64,000 bases of DNA from an uncultured bacterium (GCA_905215385.1 CAJMPY010000012.1:17599-81598); one strand, 5' to 3'. Shown: positions 48,594-59,468, counted from the stretch's first letter. Numbers and translations are program-made. Notes: generated from the letters alone by a model not told the origin.

Positions 48594-49241
48594 ATGACCG
48601 TTACCTACGATACGTCCCGTGTGACGCTTGTCGATCATCCGCTCGTCCAGCACAAGCTGTCGATCCTGCGCGATAAGTCGACCGGCACCAACCAGTTCCG
48701 CCAGCTCGTGCGCGAGCTTGCGCTCTTTGACGGCTACGAGGCCATGCGCGACCTGCCCATGGAAGACGTTGAAGTCGAGACCCCCATCACTACCGCCACG
48801 TTTAAGCAGCTTGCCGGCAAAAAGCTCGCCATCGTACCTATCCTGCGCGCCGGTCTTGGCATGGTCGACGGCATTCTCGACCTGGTGCCCTCCGCTCGCG
48901 TGGGTCATATCGGCATGGAGCGCGACGAGGTCACCCACGAGCCGCATGAGTATTACTGCAAGATGCCCAAGGATATCGACCAGCGCATCTGCCTGGTTGT
49001 CGACCCCATGCTCGCCACGGGTGGCTCGGCCGAGATGGCTATTAGCTACCTGCGCGAGCGCGGCGTTAAGGACATCCGCATGCTGTGCATCGTCGCGGCC
49101 CCCGAGGGCCTCAAGTCGCTGACCGAGAAGGACCCCGACGTACATATTTATACGTGCGCTATCGACGACCATCTCAACGAGGCCGCCTACATCGTTCCCG
49201 GCCTCGGCGACGCTGGCGATCGCATCTACGGCACGCTGTAG
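48594..49241 (+). CDS. upp: Uracil phosphoribosyltransferase
   Basis: A 215-residue UPRT, which makes UMP from uracil and PRPP in pyrimidine salvage. ATG 48594 has AAAGGGG upstream. PILRAGLGMVDGILDLVPSA, then VVDPMLATGGSAEMAI (the PRPP loop) and IVPGLGDAGDRIYGT (uracil-binding end) are intact. It is 120 bases after glpK, with its own ribosome site, and is closed by a strong hairpin. Confidence 0.97.
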   Translation: MTVTYDTSRVTLVDHPLVQHKLSILRDKSTGTNQFRQLVRELALFDGYEAMRDLPMEDVEVETPITTATFKQLAGKKLAIVPILRAGLGMVDGILDLVPSARVGHIGMERDEVTHEPHEYYCKMPKDIDQRICLVVDPMLATGGSAEMAISYLRERGVKDIRMLCIVAAPEGLKSLTEKDPDVHIYTCAIDDHLNEAAYIVPGLGDAGDRIYGTL

Positions 49242-49286
49242 CCGCTGGGCGAGGGCAGATGCACGTGGTCATTCGTGCGTGATTGG

Positions 49287-49319
49287 TGCGTGCGGGCGCT
49301 CGAGTGACGCCCGCACGCA
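49287..49319 (+). terminator. Terminator after upp
   Basis: TGCGTGCGGGCG (49287-49298) pairs with CGCCCGCACGCA (49308-49319), followed by TATTTATTAG. The 49320-49433 segment shows no gene. Confidence 0.8.
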
Positions 49320-49433
49320 TATTTATTAGTGACGGGATGGCCGCCGAGGGCTCAAAACGTGCATTGCCGTATGTGCGGTATAAAGAGTGTCTTAAGAAAA
49401 TGTACAGATGTGTATTAACTTACGTTTTCCAAC

Positions 49434-49461
49434 TTGTCATTGCCTGTCCGGTTCGTACAAT
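49434..49461 (+). promoter_or_regulatory. Promoter candidate for the ATP synthase operon
   Basis: TTGTCA (49434-49439) and TACAAT (49456-49461) are spaced 16 bases apart, a good sigma-70-type match. They lie about 250 bases before the AtpI-like gene; the region between is a possible leader and no gene is visible in it. Confidence 0.5.
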
Positions 49462-49707
49462 AGTCAGCAACGCTGTCGGGCTGCGTCGGCGCGCGCTGCG
49501 ATGTTCGTCAAGTACGCTCGTCGGCTATCGCGACCCATTCGTCCTCAGTGCTTGGCCTTTTGTCCGTTTGACACCCCCCGGGGTTAAAGACGCGATTAAG
49601 GTTGGGTAACGGTGCATTGATTTTGCAATCATGCGCCCTAAAATACTAGGACGATGTGAGCGGGGTATGGCTCCATGTGGGCTATATGTCGCGAGAAGGG
49701 AACGCAG

Positions 49708-50001
49708 ATGCCGGTTGAGCTGGCAGGTCACGTGCCGTTCATCGCAACGGGATTCGTCGTTGGTCTTGTTGCATTTTTGCCGCTGTACCTTGCGCTTGCT
49801 CCGGTACTGGCACATCGACGCGATGCCAACATGACCGTGGGCATGTTGGGTATCATGGTGTCGTTTGCGGTGCTCTTTATGGGCGTCGTGATCGTGCACC
49901 TGGTAGTCCCCGCGGCGCTCATCGCCTTTTTGAGCGGCGAGCTCGCCGGGTTTTTGATTTGTTGGATCGTGATCGCCTGCATGGTGATTATGAAGGATTA
50001 A
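49708..50001 (+). CDS. AtpI-like small membrane protein
   Basis: A 97-residue protein with three hydrophobic segments (FIATGFVVGLVAFLPLYLAL, GMLGIMVSFAVLFMGVVIVH, LAGFLICWIVIACMVIM). ATG 49708 has GAAGGGAAC upstream. It stands where many F-ATPase operons have atpI, 45 bases before the a subunit, and length and topology fit that family, although its sequence does not show a strong AtpI motif. A role in assembly of the c-ring is a family-based inference. Confidence 0.65.
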   Translation: MPVELAGHVPFIATGFVVGLVAFLPLYLALAPVLAHRRDANMTVGMLGIMVSFAVLFMGVVIVHLVVPAALIAFLSGELAGFLICWIVIACMVIMKD

Positions 50002-50046
50002 AGGCGTTGCCCCACCTTGGTGCGGGCAAACAGGGAAGGTGGAATC

Positions 50047-50844
50047 TTGGACGCATTTGCCAAGTTACCCAGCGCGATCGCCGAGCTCGTCGCTGAGTTC
50101 TCCTCGGCTCCGGTCGTGGGTGACCTTAACGCGGGCCTGACGCAGTACTCGTTCTGGCTGCTTATCGCCGCTGTCGTCATGTTCGTGGTCTTCTTCGCGT
50201 TTACCAAGAAGCAGACGGTTGTCCCCGAGGGCTTCTTCGTTAACGGCGTCGAGTGGGTCATCGAGTACGTGCAGGACGATATCGCCAAGGGCGTCGTCGG
50301 CGACAACTGGAAGAAGCACTTCCCGTTTTTGGCCTCGCTGTTCTTCTTTATCCTGATCAACAACTTTATCGGCCTCATCCCCGGCATGAAGCCCGGCACC
50401 GGTGCCATCGGCTGTACCGCCGCCCTTGCACTCGTGTCGTTTGTGTACTTCATCTACTTCGGCATCAAGAAGCACGGTTTCTTTGGGTACTTCAAGAGCC
50501 TCGCCCCTGCGGGCGTCGCTTTCCCCATGAACGTCTTCGTGTGGGTCATCGAGCTCTTCTCGCTGTGCCTGCGTCTGATTACGCTCGCCGTTCGTCTGTT
50601 CTGCAACATGTTCGCTGGCCACATCGTCATGGGCTCGTTCGCCATCATGGCCACGCTCTTTGCCCAGCCGATGCTGGAGCACTTTACGGCCATGAACGCC
50701 GTGGGTGCCCTGCCCAGCGTGGCGTGGGTATTGATCCTTTTGGTGATCTACGCCGTCGAGCTGATCGTTGCCTTTGTTCAGGCATACGTCTTTACGGTCC
50801 TCGAGGCCGTGTACATCCAGATCGCAGAGGCTGACGCCCACTAG
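50047..50844 (+). CDS. atpB: F1Fo ATP synthase subunit a
   Basis: A 265-residue Fo channel subunit. I choose TTG at 50047 with AAGGTGG upstream, since the earlier in-frame TTG lacks one. Five to six membrane helices are visible. The essential Arg that faces the c-ring lies in LITLAVRLFCNMFAGHIVMG. NFIGLIPGMKPGTGAIGCTA and VELIVAFVQAYVFTVLEAVY are family hallmarks. It leads the complete ATP synthase operon. Confidence 0.95.
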   Translation: MDAFAKLPSAIAELVAEFSSAPVVGDLNAGLTQYSFWLLIAAVVMFVVFFAFTKKQTVVPEGFFVNGVEWVIEYVQDDIAKGVVGDNWKKHFPFLASLFFFILINNFIGLIPGMKPGTGAIGCTAALALVSFVYFIYFGIKKHGFFGYFKSLAPAGVAFPMNVFVWVIELFSLCLRLITLAVRLFCNMFAGHIVMGSFAIMATLFAQPMLEHFTAMNAVGALPSVAWVLILLVIYAVELIVAFVQAYVFTVLEAVYIQIAEADAH

Positions 50845-50942
50845 CGGTCGCATTCATTTGGTGTTCGGAGGCGTGGCACCCGCGTGCGCCTCTACAACAT
50901 AGGTATTTATCCTGCGCACATGCGCACGACAAAGGAGGAATC

Positions 50943-51134
50943 GTGGGAGTTATCGGATATGGTCTCGGCGTTATCGGTGCCGGTCTCGCAATTGGTCTTG
51001 CAGCACTCGGTGCTACGAGCGCTATGGCTCGTCAGCCTGAGGTCCAGGGCCGTGCCTTCACCGTCTTCATTCTTGCATCTGCATTCACCGAGGCTCTGGG
51101 CCTGATCGGCTTCGTCGTTACGCTGATTTCGTAA
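50943..51134 (+). CDS. atpE: F1Fo ATP synthase subunit c
   Basis: A 63-residue two-helix c subunit starting with GTG at 50943, preceded by AAAGGAGGAATC. The polar loop is ARQPE and the ion-binding carboxylate is Glu50 in ASAFTEALGLIG. It is short (family usually 70-80). The Gln and Ser/Thr partners that mark sodium-type c-rings are absent around the Glu, so a proton-driven enzyme is likely. Confidence 0.95.
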   Translation: MGVIGYGLGVIGAGLAIGLAALGATSAMARQPEVQGRAFTVFILASAFTEALGLIGFVVTLIS

Positions 51135-51155
51135 TTGAGCACGAAGGTAGTCGCC

Positions 51156-51752
51156 ATGAAGCATTTCAACCACGCGAAAGCCGCCGTTGCGCTGACGGGC
51201 GCCATGCTCGCCATGCCGGTGTCGGCATTCGCCGAGGAGTCTGAGAACAAGGCCGAGATCCTCGTCCCCAAGATGGCGGAATTCGTCCCTGCACTCATTG
51301 CCTTCCTCATCATCTTCATCGTTTTGGCCAAGTTCGCCTGGCCGCAGATTCTGCAGACGATGGAAGAGCGCGGCAAGCGCATCAAGGACAGCCTCGATGA
51401 GGCCGAGACCACCAAGCGCAAGGCCATCGAGGCCCGCAAGGAGTCCGACGCCCTCGTCACCGACGCCCGCCGTCAGGCTGCCGACATCGTGACCGCCGCC
51501 CGCCAGGACGCCGAGTCCGAGCGCGCCCGTATCATCGCCAAGGCTCACGAGGAGGCCGAGGACATCATCGCCAAGGCCCACGCCAACGCCGAGGACGAGC
51601 GCAACTCCATCTATGCCGCCGCTGCCGGCTCTATCGCCGATCTTTCCGTCTCCGTTGCGACCAAGATCGTCGGCGAGGCCCTCGAGAACGACGACGAGCA
51701 GCGTCGTCTGATCGAGCGCTACATCAAGGAAGCAGGTAGCCTGAATGCCTAA
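51156..51752 (+). CDS. atpF: F1Fo ATP synthase subunit b with signal peptide
   Basis: A 198-residue peripheral-stalk subunit; ATG 51156 has GAAGGTAG upstream. It opens with a typical signal peptide (AVALTGAMLAMPVSAFA, cut likely after SAFA), then the single membrane helix VPALIAFLIIFIVLAKFAWP and a long charged coiled coil (from about residue 80) rich in Ala, Glu and Arg. A cleavable signal on b is unusual outside some Actinobacteria. It overlaps atpH by 8 bases. Confidence 0.93.
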   Translation: MKHFNHAKAAVALTGAMLAMPVSAFAEESENKAEILVPKMAEFVPALIAFLIIFIVLAKFAWPQILQTMEERGKRIKDSLDEAETTKRKAIEARKESDALVTDARRQAADIVTAARQDAESERARIIAKAHEEAEDIIAKAHANAEDERNSIYAAAAGSIADLSVSVATKIVGEALENDDEQRRLIERYIKEAGSLNA

Positions 51753-52221
51753 CAGCCGCATGGAGAACAGGGTTCTCGAGACCTATGCACGCACCCTTCT
51801 GGAGGCCGCTAAGGCCGAGGGCCATGTGTTCCGCGATCTTCACGAGCTTGAGGTCATCGCGAACGCCAGCCCCGAGGTGCTTGCCGTCCTCGGTACCGTG
51901 TTCGAGCGCGGCCAGCTCGATCTTCTGCCGCAGATTGCATCGACTTATCGGATGGTAGCCGCGACCGACGAGGACGTCGTAGGCGTCACCGTCACTACGG
52001 CTATCCCGCTCGATGACGAGCTGCGCCGCACGATTACCGAGAAATGCGAGGCCGATCTTAAGCGCAAGGTATTCCTGATCGAGAAGGTCGATCCGTCCGT
52101 CATCGGCGGTCTGATTCTCGAGGCCCGCGGCCAGCGTCGCGACGTTACCGTCAAGACCCAGCTGCGTGCAGCGCGTGAGGCCCTCGGTTCCACGATTTTG
52201 AATAACGGAGGTGAAGCCTAG
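51745..52221 (+). CDS. atpH: F1Fo ATP synthase subunit delta
   Basis: A 158-residue delta (OSCP) subunit that joins F1 to the b stalk. It overlaps the b gene by 8 bases. VLETYARTLLEAAKAEGHVF is the N-terminal helix, and the C-terminal stretch VDPSVIGGLILEARGQRRDV is the family signature. Length is slightly under the common 175-180. Confidence 0.93.
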   Translation: MPNSRMENRVLETYARTLLEAAKAEGHVFRDLHELEVIANASPEVLAVLGTVFERGQLDLLPQIASTYRMVAATDEDVVGVTVTTAIPLDDELRRTITEKCEADLKRKVFLIEKVDPSVIGGLILEARGQRRDVTVKTQLRAAREALGSTILNNGGEA

Positions 52222-52223
52222 TT

Positions 52224-53831
52224 ATGTCCGATACCCTCAATGCCGAAAGCATCGCCCGCGCCCTGCAGGCGAAGCTCGATGGCCTGGCGGCTACCGTCGA
52301 CACGCAAGAGGTTTCCCATGTTGACGAGGTCGGCGACGGCATCGCGCGCGTCTCGGGACTGCGCAACGCCATGGCCGGCGAGCTCTTGGAGTTCAAGAGC
52401 TCCGAGACCGGCGAGACCGTCTACGGCCTTGCCCAGAACCTCGACCGCGATGAGGTCGGTGCCGTTCTGTTCGGTGCCGTCAACGTCATCAAGGAAGGCG
52501 ACGAGTGCCGCACCACCGGTCGCGTCATGGATATTCCCGTGAGCCGCGCCATGCTCGGCCGCGTCGTCAACCCGCTGGGCCAGCCCATCGACGGCCTGGG
52601 CGATATCGTCGCTACGCACCGTCGCCCCATCGAGTTCAAGGCCCCCGGCGTTATCGACCGTACTCCGGTCTGCGAGCCGGTTCAGACCGGCCTGCTTGCC
52701 ATCGACTCCATGGTGCCTATCGGCCGCGGCCAGCGTGAGCTCATCATTGGCGACCGTAAGACCGGCAAGACCGCTATCGCGATCGACGCCATCCTCAACC
52801 AGCGCGGTAAGGATATGGTCTGCATTTACGTCGCCATCGGTCAGAAGGCCTCCACGGTTGCCAACATCCGTGAGACCCTCGCTCAGCATGGCGCGCTCGA
52901 CTACACCATCATCGTCTCGGCCACCGCTGCCGACTCTGCCCCTATGCAGTACATCGCCCCTATGGCCGGTGCCGCTATCGGCGAGTTCTTTATGTACAAC
53001 GGCGAGAACGGCGAGCCCGCTTCCGAGACCAACCCCGGCGGCCATGTGCTCGTCATCTACGATGACCTGTCCAAGCAGGCTGTCGCCTATCGTCAGATGT
53101 CGCTGACGCTGCATCGTCCGCCCGGACGCGAGGCCTATCCTGGCGACATCTTCTACCTGCACTCTCGTCTGCTCGAGCGTGCCGTCAAGATGTCCAAGAA
53201 GAACGGCTACGGCTCCATGACGGCCCTGCCGGTCATCGAGACCCAGGACGGCGACGTCTCGGCCTACATTCCGACCAACGTCATTTCCATTACCGATGGT
53301 CAGATCTACCTGCAGTCCGAGCTCTTCTTCCAGGGCCAGCGCCCGGCAGTCGACGTCGGCATCTCGGTGTCGCGCGTCGGTGGCTCCGCTCAGACCAAGG
53401 CCATGAAGCAGGTCGCTGGCAACCTCCGTCTGGACCTTGCCGCCTACCGTGAGCTCGCCGGCTTTACCCAGTTCGGTTCCGACCTGGATGCAGCCACCCA
53501 AAAGCAGCTCACCCACGGTGCGCACATGACCGAGCTCCTCAAGCAGCCTCGCTTTAAGCCGTTCGACGTCGCCGAGCAGATCGTTACGCTGTTCGCCGGC
53601 AACGAGGGCTTCATCGACGACCTGCCCCTTTCCGAGGTGCTGCCGTTCCGCGCCGAGCTGCTCGAGTACATGAACGCTGGCTTTGGCGGCTTGCTGCAGA
53701 AGGTCCGTACCAACAAGATCGACGGCGAGACCAAAGAGCAGCTGCTTCAGGCCATCACCGATTTCAAGAACGAGTACGCCTCCAAGCATGCCTCCACCGC
53801 GAGTGCAGCTGAGGGCGCAGAGGAGAACTAA
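52224..53831 (+). CDS. atpA: F1 ATP synthase subunit alpha
   Basis: A 535-residue non-catalytic F1 subunit. Walker A (GDRKTGKT, 176-183), the arginine-finger region ISVSRVGGSAQTKAMKQVAG and the closing ALPVIETQDGDVSAYIPTNV are all present. GGAGGTGAAG lies upstream, spanning the end of atpH. It ends with an Ala/Glu-rich tail, slightly longer than E. coli alpha (513). Confidence 0.97.
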   Translation: MSDTLNAESIARALQAKLDGLAATVDTQEVSHVDEVGDGIARVSGLRNAMAGELLEFKSSETGETVYGLAQNLDRDEVGAVLFGAVNVIKEGDECRTTGRVMDIPVSRAMLGRVVNPLGQPIDGLGDIVATHRRPIEFKAPGVIDRTPVCEPVQTGLLAIDSMVPIGRGQRELIIGDRKTGKTAIAIDAILNQRGKDMVCIYVAIGQKASTVANIRETLAQHGALDYTIIVSATAADSAPMQYIAPMAGAAIGEFFMYNGENGEPASETNPGGHVLVIYDDLSKQAVAYRQMSLTLHRPPGREAYPGDIFYLHSRLLERAVKMSKKNGYGSMTALPVIETQDGDVSAYIPTNVISITDGQIYLQSELFFQGQRPAVDVGISVSRVGGSAQTKAMKQVAGNLRLDLAAYRELAGFTQFGSDLDAATQKQLTHGAHMTELLKQPRFKPFDVAEQIVTLFAGNEGFIDDLPLSEVLPFRAELLEYMNAGFGGLLQKVRTNKIDGETKEQLLQAITDFKNEYASKHASTASAAEGAEEN

Positions 53832-53836
53832 GCTCT

Positions 53837-54744
53837 ATGGCTAACCTTCGCGACATTAAGAAGCGAATCTCCTCGGTCACGAGCACCAAGCAGATCACGC
53901 GCACGATGGAGATGGTCTCTACGGCCAAGATCCGTCGCGCGCTCGATCGAGCCACGCAGGCTGAGCCCTACAAGAAGGCGCTCACCGACGTCATGCACAC
54001 TGTTGCGAGCGATGCAGAGACTGCAGGCGACAACCCCATGCTCAAAACGCATGAGGAGTTCAAGCGCGGTCTGATTATCGCGATCACGTCCGATCGCGGT
54101 CTGGCAGGCGGCTTCAACGTCAACGTTGAGCGTTCCTGCGAGAAGATCGCTCGCGAATGGGAGCATGATGGCGCCGAGTGCGAGATTATCGCATGCGGTC
54201 GCAAGGCGAGCGAGTACTTCCGCAGCCGCGCCAACACGGTCATGCACTTCGAGGGCTCTTCGGCCGATCCGAACCTCGAGGACGCCCGCATGATCGCGAG
54301 CTATATCTGCGACGAGTACTCCAAGGGCCAGCTCGACCGCGTCGAGATCGTGTACCATCACGCTCGCAATCGCGTCGATCAGGTTCTTCGTACCGAGCAT
54401 TTGCTTCCGCTCGACCCCGAGATGGTCGCCATGGCACATGGCCCGCGCAAGAACGCTGACGAGGGCCCCGAGCGTGTCTCGTCCTCGTTCAAGTTCGTGC
54501 CGAGCGCCCAGCACGTTCTGGGTGAGCTGGTCCCCAGCTACATCCTGACCGTCATTCACCAGGCGCTGATCGATTCGGCCGCCGCCGAGCAGGGTGCACG
54601 TCGTAAGGCCATGCACTCCGCCACGGAGAACGCGACGTCGATCATCTCGACTCTTACCCGTACGTATAACCGCGTGCGTCAGGCTTCCATTACCACGGAG
54701 ATCAACGAGATCGTGGGCGGAGCCGCAGCATTGGAGGAACACTA

Positions 54745-54745
<1 letters not shown>
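53837..54745 (+). CDS. atpG: F1 ATP synthase subunit gamma
   Basis: A 302-residue rotor shaft. The N-terminal coiled coil starts LRDIKKRISSVTSTKQITRT, ITSDRGLAGGFNVNVERS is the Rossmann-like core, and the C-terminal helix ends LTRTYNRVRQASITTEINEI. Its last base is shared with the start of atpD (TAATG). Confidence 0.96.
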
Positions 54746-56198
<1,453 letters not shown>

Positions 56199-56199
<1 letters not shown>

Positions 56200-56597
56200 T
56201 GGCTATGCAAATCCGCATCGTGTGTCCGGAGAGCTGCGCCTATGAGGGCGAGGCGGCGTTTGTCGCCCTGCCTTCCACGGACGGCGAGTTCGGCATTCTT
56301 CCGCGTCACGCTAGCGAGATCTGCACGATCGATCGCGGCTACGTTCGCGTTTGCGATAAGCAAATGGGCACCGTCGACCATACGTTTGCTGTGGACGGCG
56401 GCTATGCCCAGGTTGCGGACGATGTCGTGATTGTCCTCGCCGAGCGCGCTTGCGATCTGGCGGGCGTCGATGCCGACAAGGTTAAAGCTGATATTCAAGG
56501 TTTTGAAGAGAAGCTGGGTAATTTGTCGGAGGATGATGCACGCCGCGCCTACCTCTATAATGAAATCGCATGGTGTAAGCTCAAGCTTGCCCAATAG
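56199..56597 (+). CDS. atpC: F1 ATP synthase subunit epsilon
   Basis: A 132-residue epsilon subunit. GTG at 56199 has GGAGG seven bases upstream and overlaps the atpD stop by one base; ATG 56205 is the alternative. The beta-sandwich reads VALPSTDGEFGILPRHASEI and DGGYAQVADDVVIVLAERAC, followed by the C-terminal helical hairpin. It closes the ATP synthase operon. Confidence 0.93.
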
Positions 56598-56633
56598 TCA
56601 AACGATTTAGCGTTCGACCATTTGCGAACACAT

Positions 56634-56671
56634 CATGCCCGGGATGGCCTAGCCACCCCGGGCATGCTTTT
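56634..56671 (+). terminator. Terminator after the ATP synthase operon
   Basis: CATGCCCGGG (56634-56643) pairs with CCCGGGCATG (56657-56666), followed by CTTTTTG. It lies 36 bases beyond atpC and 15 before murA. Confidence 0.85.
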
Positions 56672-56685
56672 TGAAAGGGTAGACC

Positions 56686-57969
56686 TTGGATATTATCCGT
56701 GTTGAAGGCGGCCACGCCATCGGAGGCTCCGTGCCCGTCTCGGGTGCTAAGAACTCCGCGCTCAAACTCATGGCTGCAACGCTTCTGGCACCGGGCAAGA
56801 CAACGCTTCAAAACGTGCCCGATATTTCCGATGTCCACGTTATGGGCAAGGTGCTCAAGGGCATGGGCGCTACGATCGATGTTCTCGACGAGCACACGCT
56901 CGAGATTGATACCTCTCAGGTCGATTCATGGGAGGCCCCCTACGAGCTCGTTGCCAAGATGCGCGCTTCCACCGCCGTCATGGGGCCCCTGCTGGGCCGC
57001 TTCCATCGCGCCAAAATTGCCATGCCGGGCGGCTGCAACCTGGGTGCTCGTAAGATCGATATGCACATTCTTGGTCTTGAGGCCCTGGGCGTTGAGTTCG
57101 ATACCGCCCACGGTTACATCAACGCTAATGCGCCCCAAGGTCTGCGCGGTACCACCGTCACGCTCGAGTTCGCCAGCGTCGGTGCGACCGAGAATCTCAT
57201 CATGGCCTCTGTGCGCGCACAGGGCACCACGGTTATCGACAATGCCGCCCGCGAGCCCGAGATCGTCGATCTCGCTAACATGCTCAACGAGATGGGCGCC
57301 AAGATTGTTGGCGCCGGTACGCCCGTCGTGACTATCGAAGGCGTGGAAGAGCTCCATCCCGTTATCCATCGCGTGGTGGGCGACCGCATCGAGGCCGGTA
57401 CCTTTATCGTCGCCGGTGCGTTGATGGCGGACGATCGCGGTGTCGATGTCACGGGCTTTTGCCCCATTCATTTGGGCATGGTGCTCAAGAAGATGGAGCT
57501 CATGGGTATCGACTGCGAGCGCGTCGAGGATGGCGTCCATGTGAACCGTGCCGAGCGTATCAAGCCGGTCGACATCCAGACGCTTCCGTTCCCCGGTTTC
57601 CCGACCGACATGCAGGCGCAGATTATGGTGCTCTCCGCCCTTGCCGACGGCAGTTCCGTTATTACCGAGAACATCTTCGAGAATCGCTTTATGTTTGCCT
57701 CTGAGCTGGTGCGCATGGGTGCCGACATTCGTATCGAGAGCCATCATGCCATGATTCATGGCGTCAAGGGCTTCTCGGGTGCACAGGTTACCTCGCCCGA
57801 TCTGCGCGGCGGAGCGGCCCTCGTCGTAGCGGGCTTGATCGCCGACGGGACGACCGAGGTTTCGGCTATCCATCACATTAAGCGCGGCTACGAGCAGTTT
57901 GTCGAAAAGCTGCAGGCGCTCGGCGCGCATGTCGAGCATGCTACCGTCCCCGATCCCGTCATCTACTAA
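56686..57969 (+). CDS. murA: UDP-N-acetylglucosamine 1-carboxyvinyltransferase
   Basis: A 427-residue MurA, first enzyme of peptidoglycan precursor synthesis. It starts with TTG at 56686 after GAAAGGGTAG. Lys22 (SGAKNSALKLM) and catalytic Cys117 (MPGGCNLGARKID) are present; a Cys here means it is the fosfomycin-sensitive form. FPGFPTDMQAQIMVLSALAD and ENIFENRFMFASELVRMGAD are family motifs. Gram-positives often carry two MurA genes; the other, if any, is outside this window. Confidence 0.96.
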   Translation: MDIIRVEGGHAIGGSVPVSGAKNSALKLMAATLLAPGKTTLQNVPDISDVHVMGKVLKGMGATIDVLDEHTLEIDTSQVDSWEAPYELVAKMRASTAVMGPLLGRFHRAKIAMPGGCNLGARKIDMHILGLEALGVEFDTAHGYINANAPQGLRGTTVTLEFASVGATENLIMASVRAQGTTVIDNAAREPEIVDLANMLNEMGAKIVGAGTPVVTIEGVEELHPVIHRVVGDRIEAGTFIVAGALMADDRGVDVTGFCPIHLGMVLKKMELMGIDCERVEDGVHVNRAERIKPVDIQTLPFPGFPTDMQAQIMVLSALADGSSVITENIFENRFMFASELVRMGADIRIESHHAMIHGVKGFSGAQVTSPDLRGGAALVVAGLIADGTTEVSAIHHIKRGYEQFVEKLQALGAHVEHATVPDPVIY

Positions 57970-57981
57970 TACAGGTTGCCT

Positions 57982-59217
57982 ATGTTTAATAAAAAGCCCC
58001 TCGCAGATACCACCACCCGAAGACCCTCAACTGGTGCGCAGGCCAAGATCTACAGTCGCGATAACGTGGCTCGCTATTCCGAGCGCGCTCGCCAACGTCG
58101 TCGTAGCCACACGATTCGTCACGTCGCGCTCATTGTCGTGCTTGGCGTGCTGTTGAGTGCCACTACCGCTGCCGGCCTGTGGTTTGCCACCATTATGGGC
58201 AAGCTCGGCGATTCTAATGTCATTACCGACAATCTGCGTCGGGTTCTGGTTGACACCGATGAGGCAAAGGATCCGTTCTACGTGCTGCTTCTTGGTACCG
58301 ACGGCCGTCCGGGCGAGGATACGTATCGTGCCGACTCGATTATCCTGGCACGCATCGACCCCACGCAAAAGCAGGCGACGCTCATTTCCGTTCCGCGCGA
58401 CACCAAGGTCGAGTACAAGGGCGAGACCATGAAGATCAACGCCTGCCATACCGTTGGCGGCGCCGAGGCCATGGTCGAGGCGGTCAACGAGCTGTGCGGT
58501 GTTCAGATTTCCCACTATGCCGAGGTCAGCTTCGACGGTATGCAGGCGCTGATTGATTCGGTTGGCGGTATCGACATTAACGCAACCGATGATGTTGACG
58601 ACCCCGAGCACCTGGATATTAAGATTACCGCTGGCCAGCAGCATATGGACGGTGCCACCGCCCTTACCTATGCCCGCTGCCGCTACACCTATGCCGACGG
58701 CGATTACACGCGCATGCGCCACCAGCGTCAGGTGCTTGGCGCCCTTGCCAACCAGATTCTCAATAACTTCGATGCCACGAAGATCTTTGGCCTGGTTAAT
58801 TCGCTGTCCGATATGCTCGTAACCGATATGAGCGTTCAGGATATCGTGGCTACGGTCAACGCCATGCGCGGTATGGATGTCGACGGTATCTACTCGGCCA
58901 ACCTGCCTTCGTACGCCGACGACAGCACCATGATCGACGGTGTGAGCTACGTCTTTGTCTACGAGGACGAGCTCAAGGAAATGATGGAGCGCGTCGATGC
59001 TGGCAAGGATCCCAAGGGTCCCAACACCATGGGTCTTTCCGACGGTTCCAGCTCTACGATCGGCGACCTGAACAACAACACGTCTGACGATTACGCAAAC
59101 GGTACCGCAACCTCATCGGTCAGCTCTGACGATTCCGATGACTCAAGCGATTCGAGCGATTCGGACTACTACGAAGAGCCCACCGGCGACGGCAACGGCT
59201 ACGAAGCCAATTATTAG
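57982..59217 (+). CDS. LytR-CpsA-Psr family cell-wall ligase
   Basis: A 411-residue LCP protein that attaches glycopolymers to peptidoglycan. ATG 57982 has ACAGG upstream. The cytoplasmic start is basic (ERARQRRRSHTIRH), followed by one membrane helix (VALIVVLGVLLSATTAAGLW), then the LCP domain: LLLGTDGRPGEDTYRADSII, the catalytic Arg in SVPRDTKVEYKGE, and YARCRYTYADGDYTRMRHQR. The last 70 residues are a Ser/Asp-rich linker (SDDSDDSSDSSDSDYYEEPT). It follows murA by 12 bases, so the two are co-expressed. Confidence 0.93.
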   Translation: MFNKKPLADTTTRRPSTGAQAKIYSRDNVARYSERARQRRRSHTIRHVALIVVLGVLLSATTAAGLWFATIMGKLGDSNVITDNLRRVLVDTDEAKDPFYVLLLGTDGRPGEDTYRADSIILARIDPTQKQATLISVPRDTKVEYKGETMKINACHTVGGAEAMVEAVNELCGVQISHYAEVSFDGMQALIDSVGGIDINATDDVDDPEHLDIKITAGQQHMDGATALTYARCRYTYADGDYTRMRHQRQVLGALANQILNNFDATKIFGLVNSLSDMLVTDMSVQDIVATVNAMRGMDVDGIYSANLPSYADDSTMIDGVSYVFVYEDELKEMMERVDAGKDPKGPNTMGLSDGSSSTIGDLNNNTSDDYANGTATSSVSSDDSDDSSDSSDSDYYEEPTGDGNGYEANY

Positions 59218-59400
59218 GGTTACGCGGGCTTACCAGCCCGCGTAACCAGTTGACGCTGCAAACCCGCCAGAGCGGCAATCTGCCTTTCAACTTCGGCGGC
59301 ATGATCAAAAGATCAATGCCGCCTCGTTTCAGGGCACCTTGCTCGCTCTGGCGGGTTTTCGCTGTCGTTGCCAAAACATCGGCGTTGCCTTGGTCCGGAC
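59218..59400 (+). repeat. Three-stem structured element, copy C
   Basis: Begins at the LCP gene stop. Stem 1: GGTTACGCGGGCT (59218-59230) with AGCCCGCGTAACC (59235-59247). Stem 2: AAACCCGCCAGAGCG (59260-59274) with CGCTCTGGCGGGTTT (59344-59358). Stem 3: GGCGGCATGATC (59295-59306), loop AAAA, then GATCAATGCCGCC (59311-59323). The 3' flank TTGCCAAAACATCGGCGTT is identical to copy B. Stem 2 differs from copy A at four positions, all matched in the partner strand. Confidence 0.78.
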
Positions 59401-59410
59401 TAGTCGTTGG

Positions 59411-59468
59411 GTAGTCATTGGGGACGTTCTTAAACGACTAGTCAAACAAGAACGTCCCCAATGACTAC
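59411..59468. repeat. Inverted repeat with perfect 21-base arms
   Basis: Arms 59411-59431 and 59448-59468 are exactly complementary (core TTGGGGACGTTCTT) around a 16-base loop AAACGACTAGTCAAAC. Related copies are at 42157-42211 (imperfect) and 37624-37652 (one arm). A further partial unit, CACTTGGGGACGTTCCTT, is near 59503. Confidence 0.65.

Noticed and set aside
50943..51134. Sodium-type c subunit
   Set aside because: The Gln in helix 1 and Ser/Thr next to the carboxylate that define sodium c-rings are absent around Glu50.
52218..53789. 523-codon minus-strand open frame opposite atpA
   Set aside because: Antisense to a highly conserved gene; Gly/Leu/Val/Asp-rich mirror composition.
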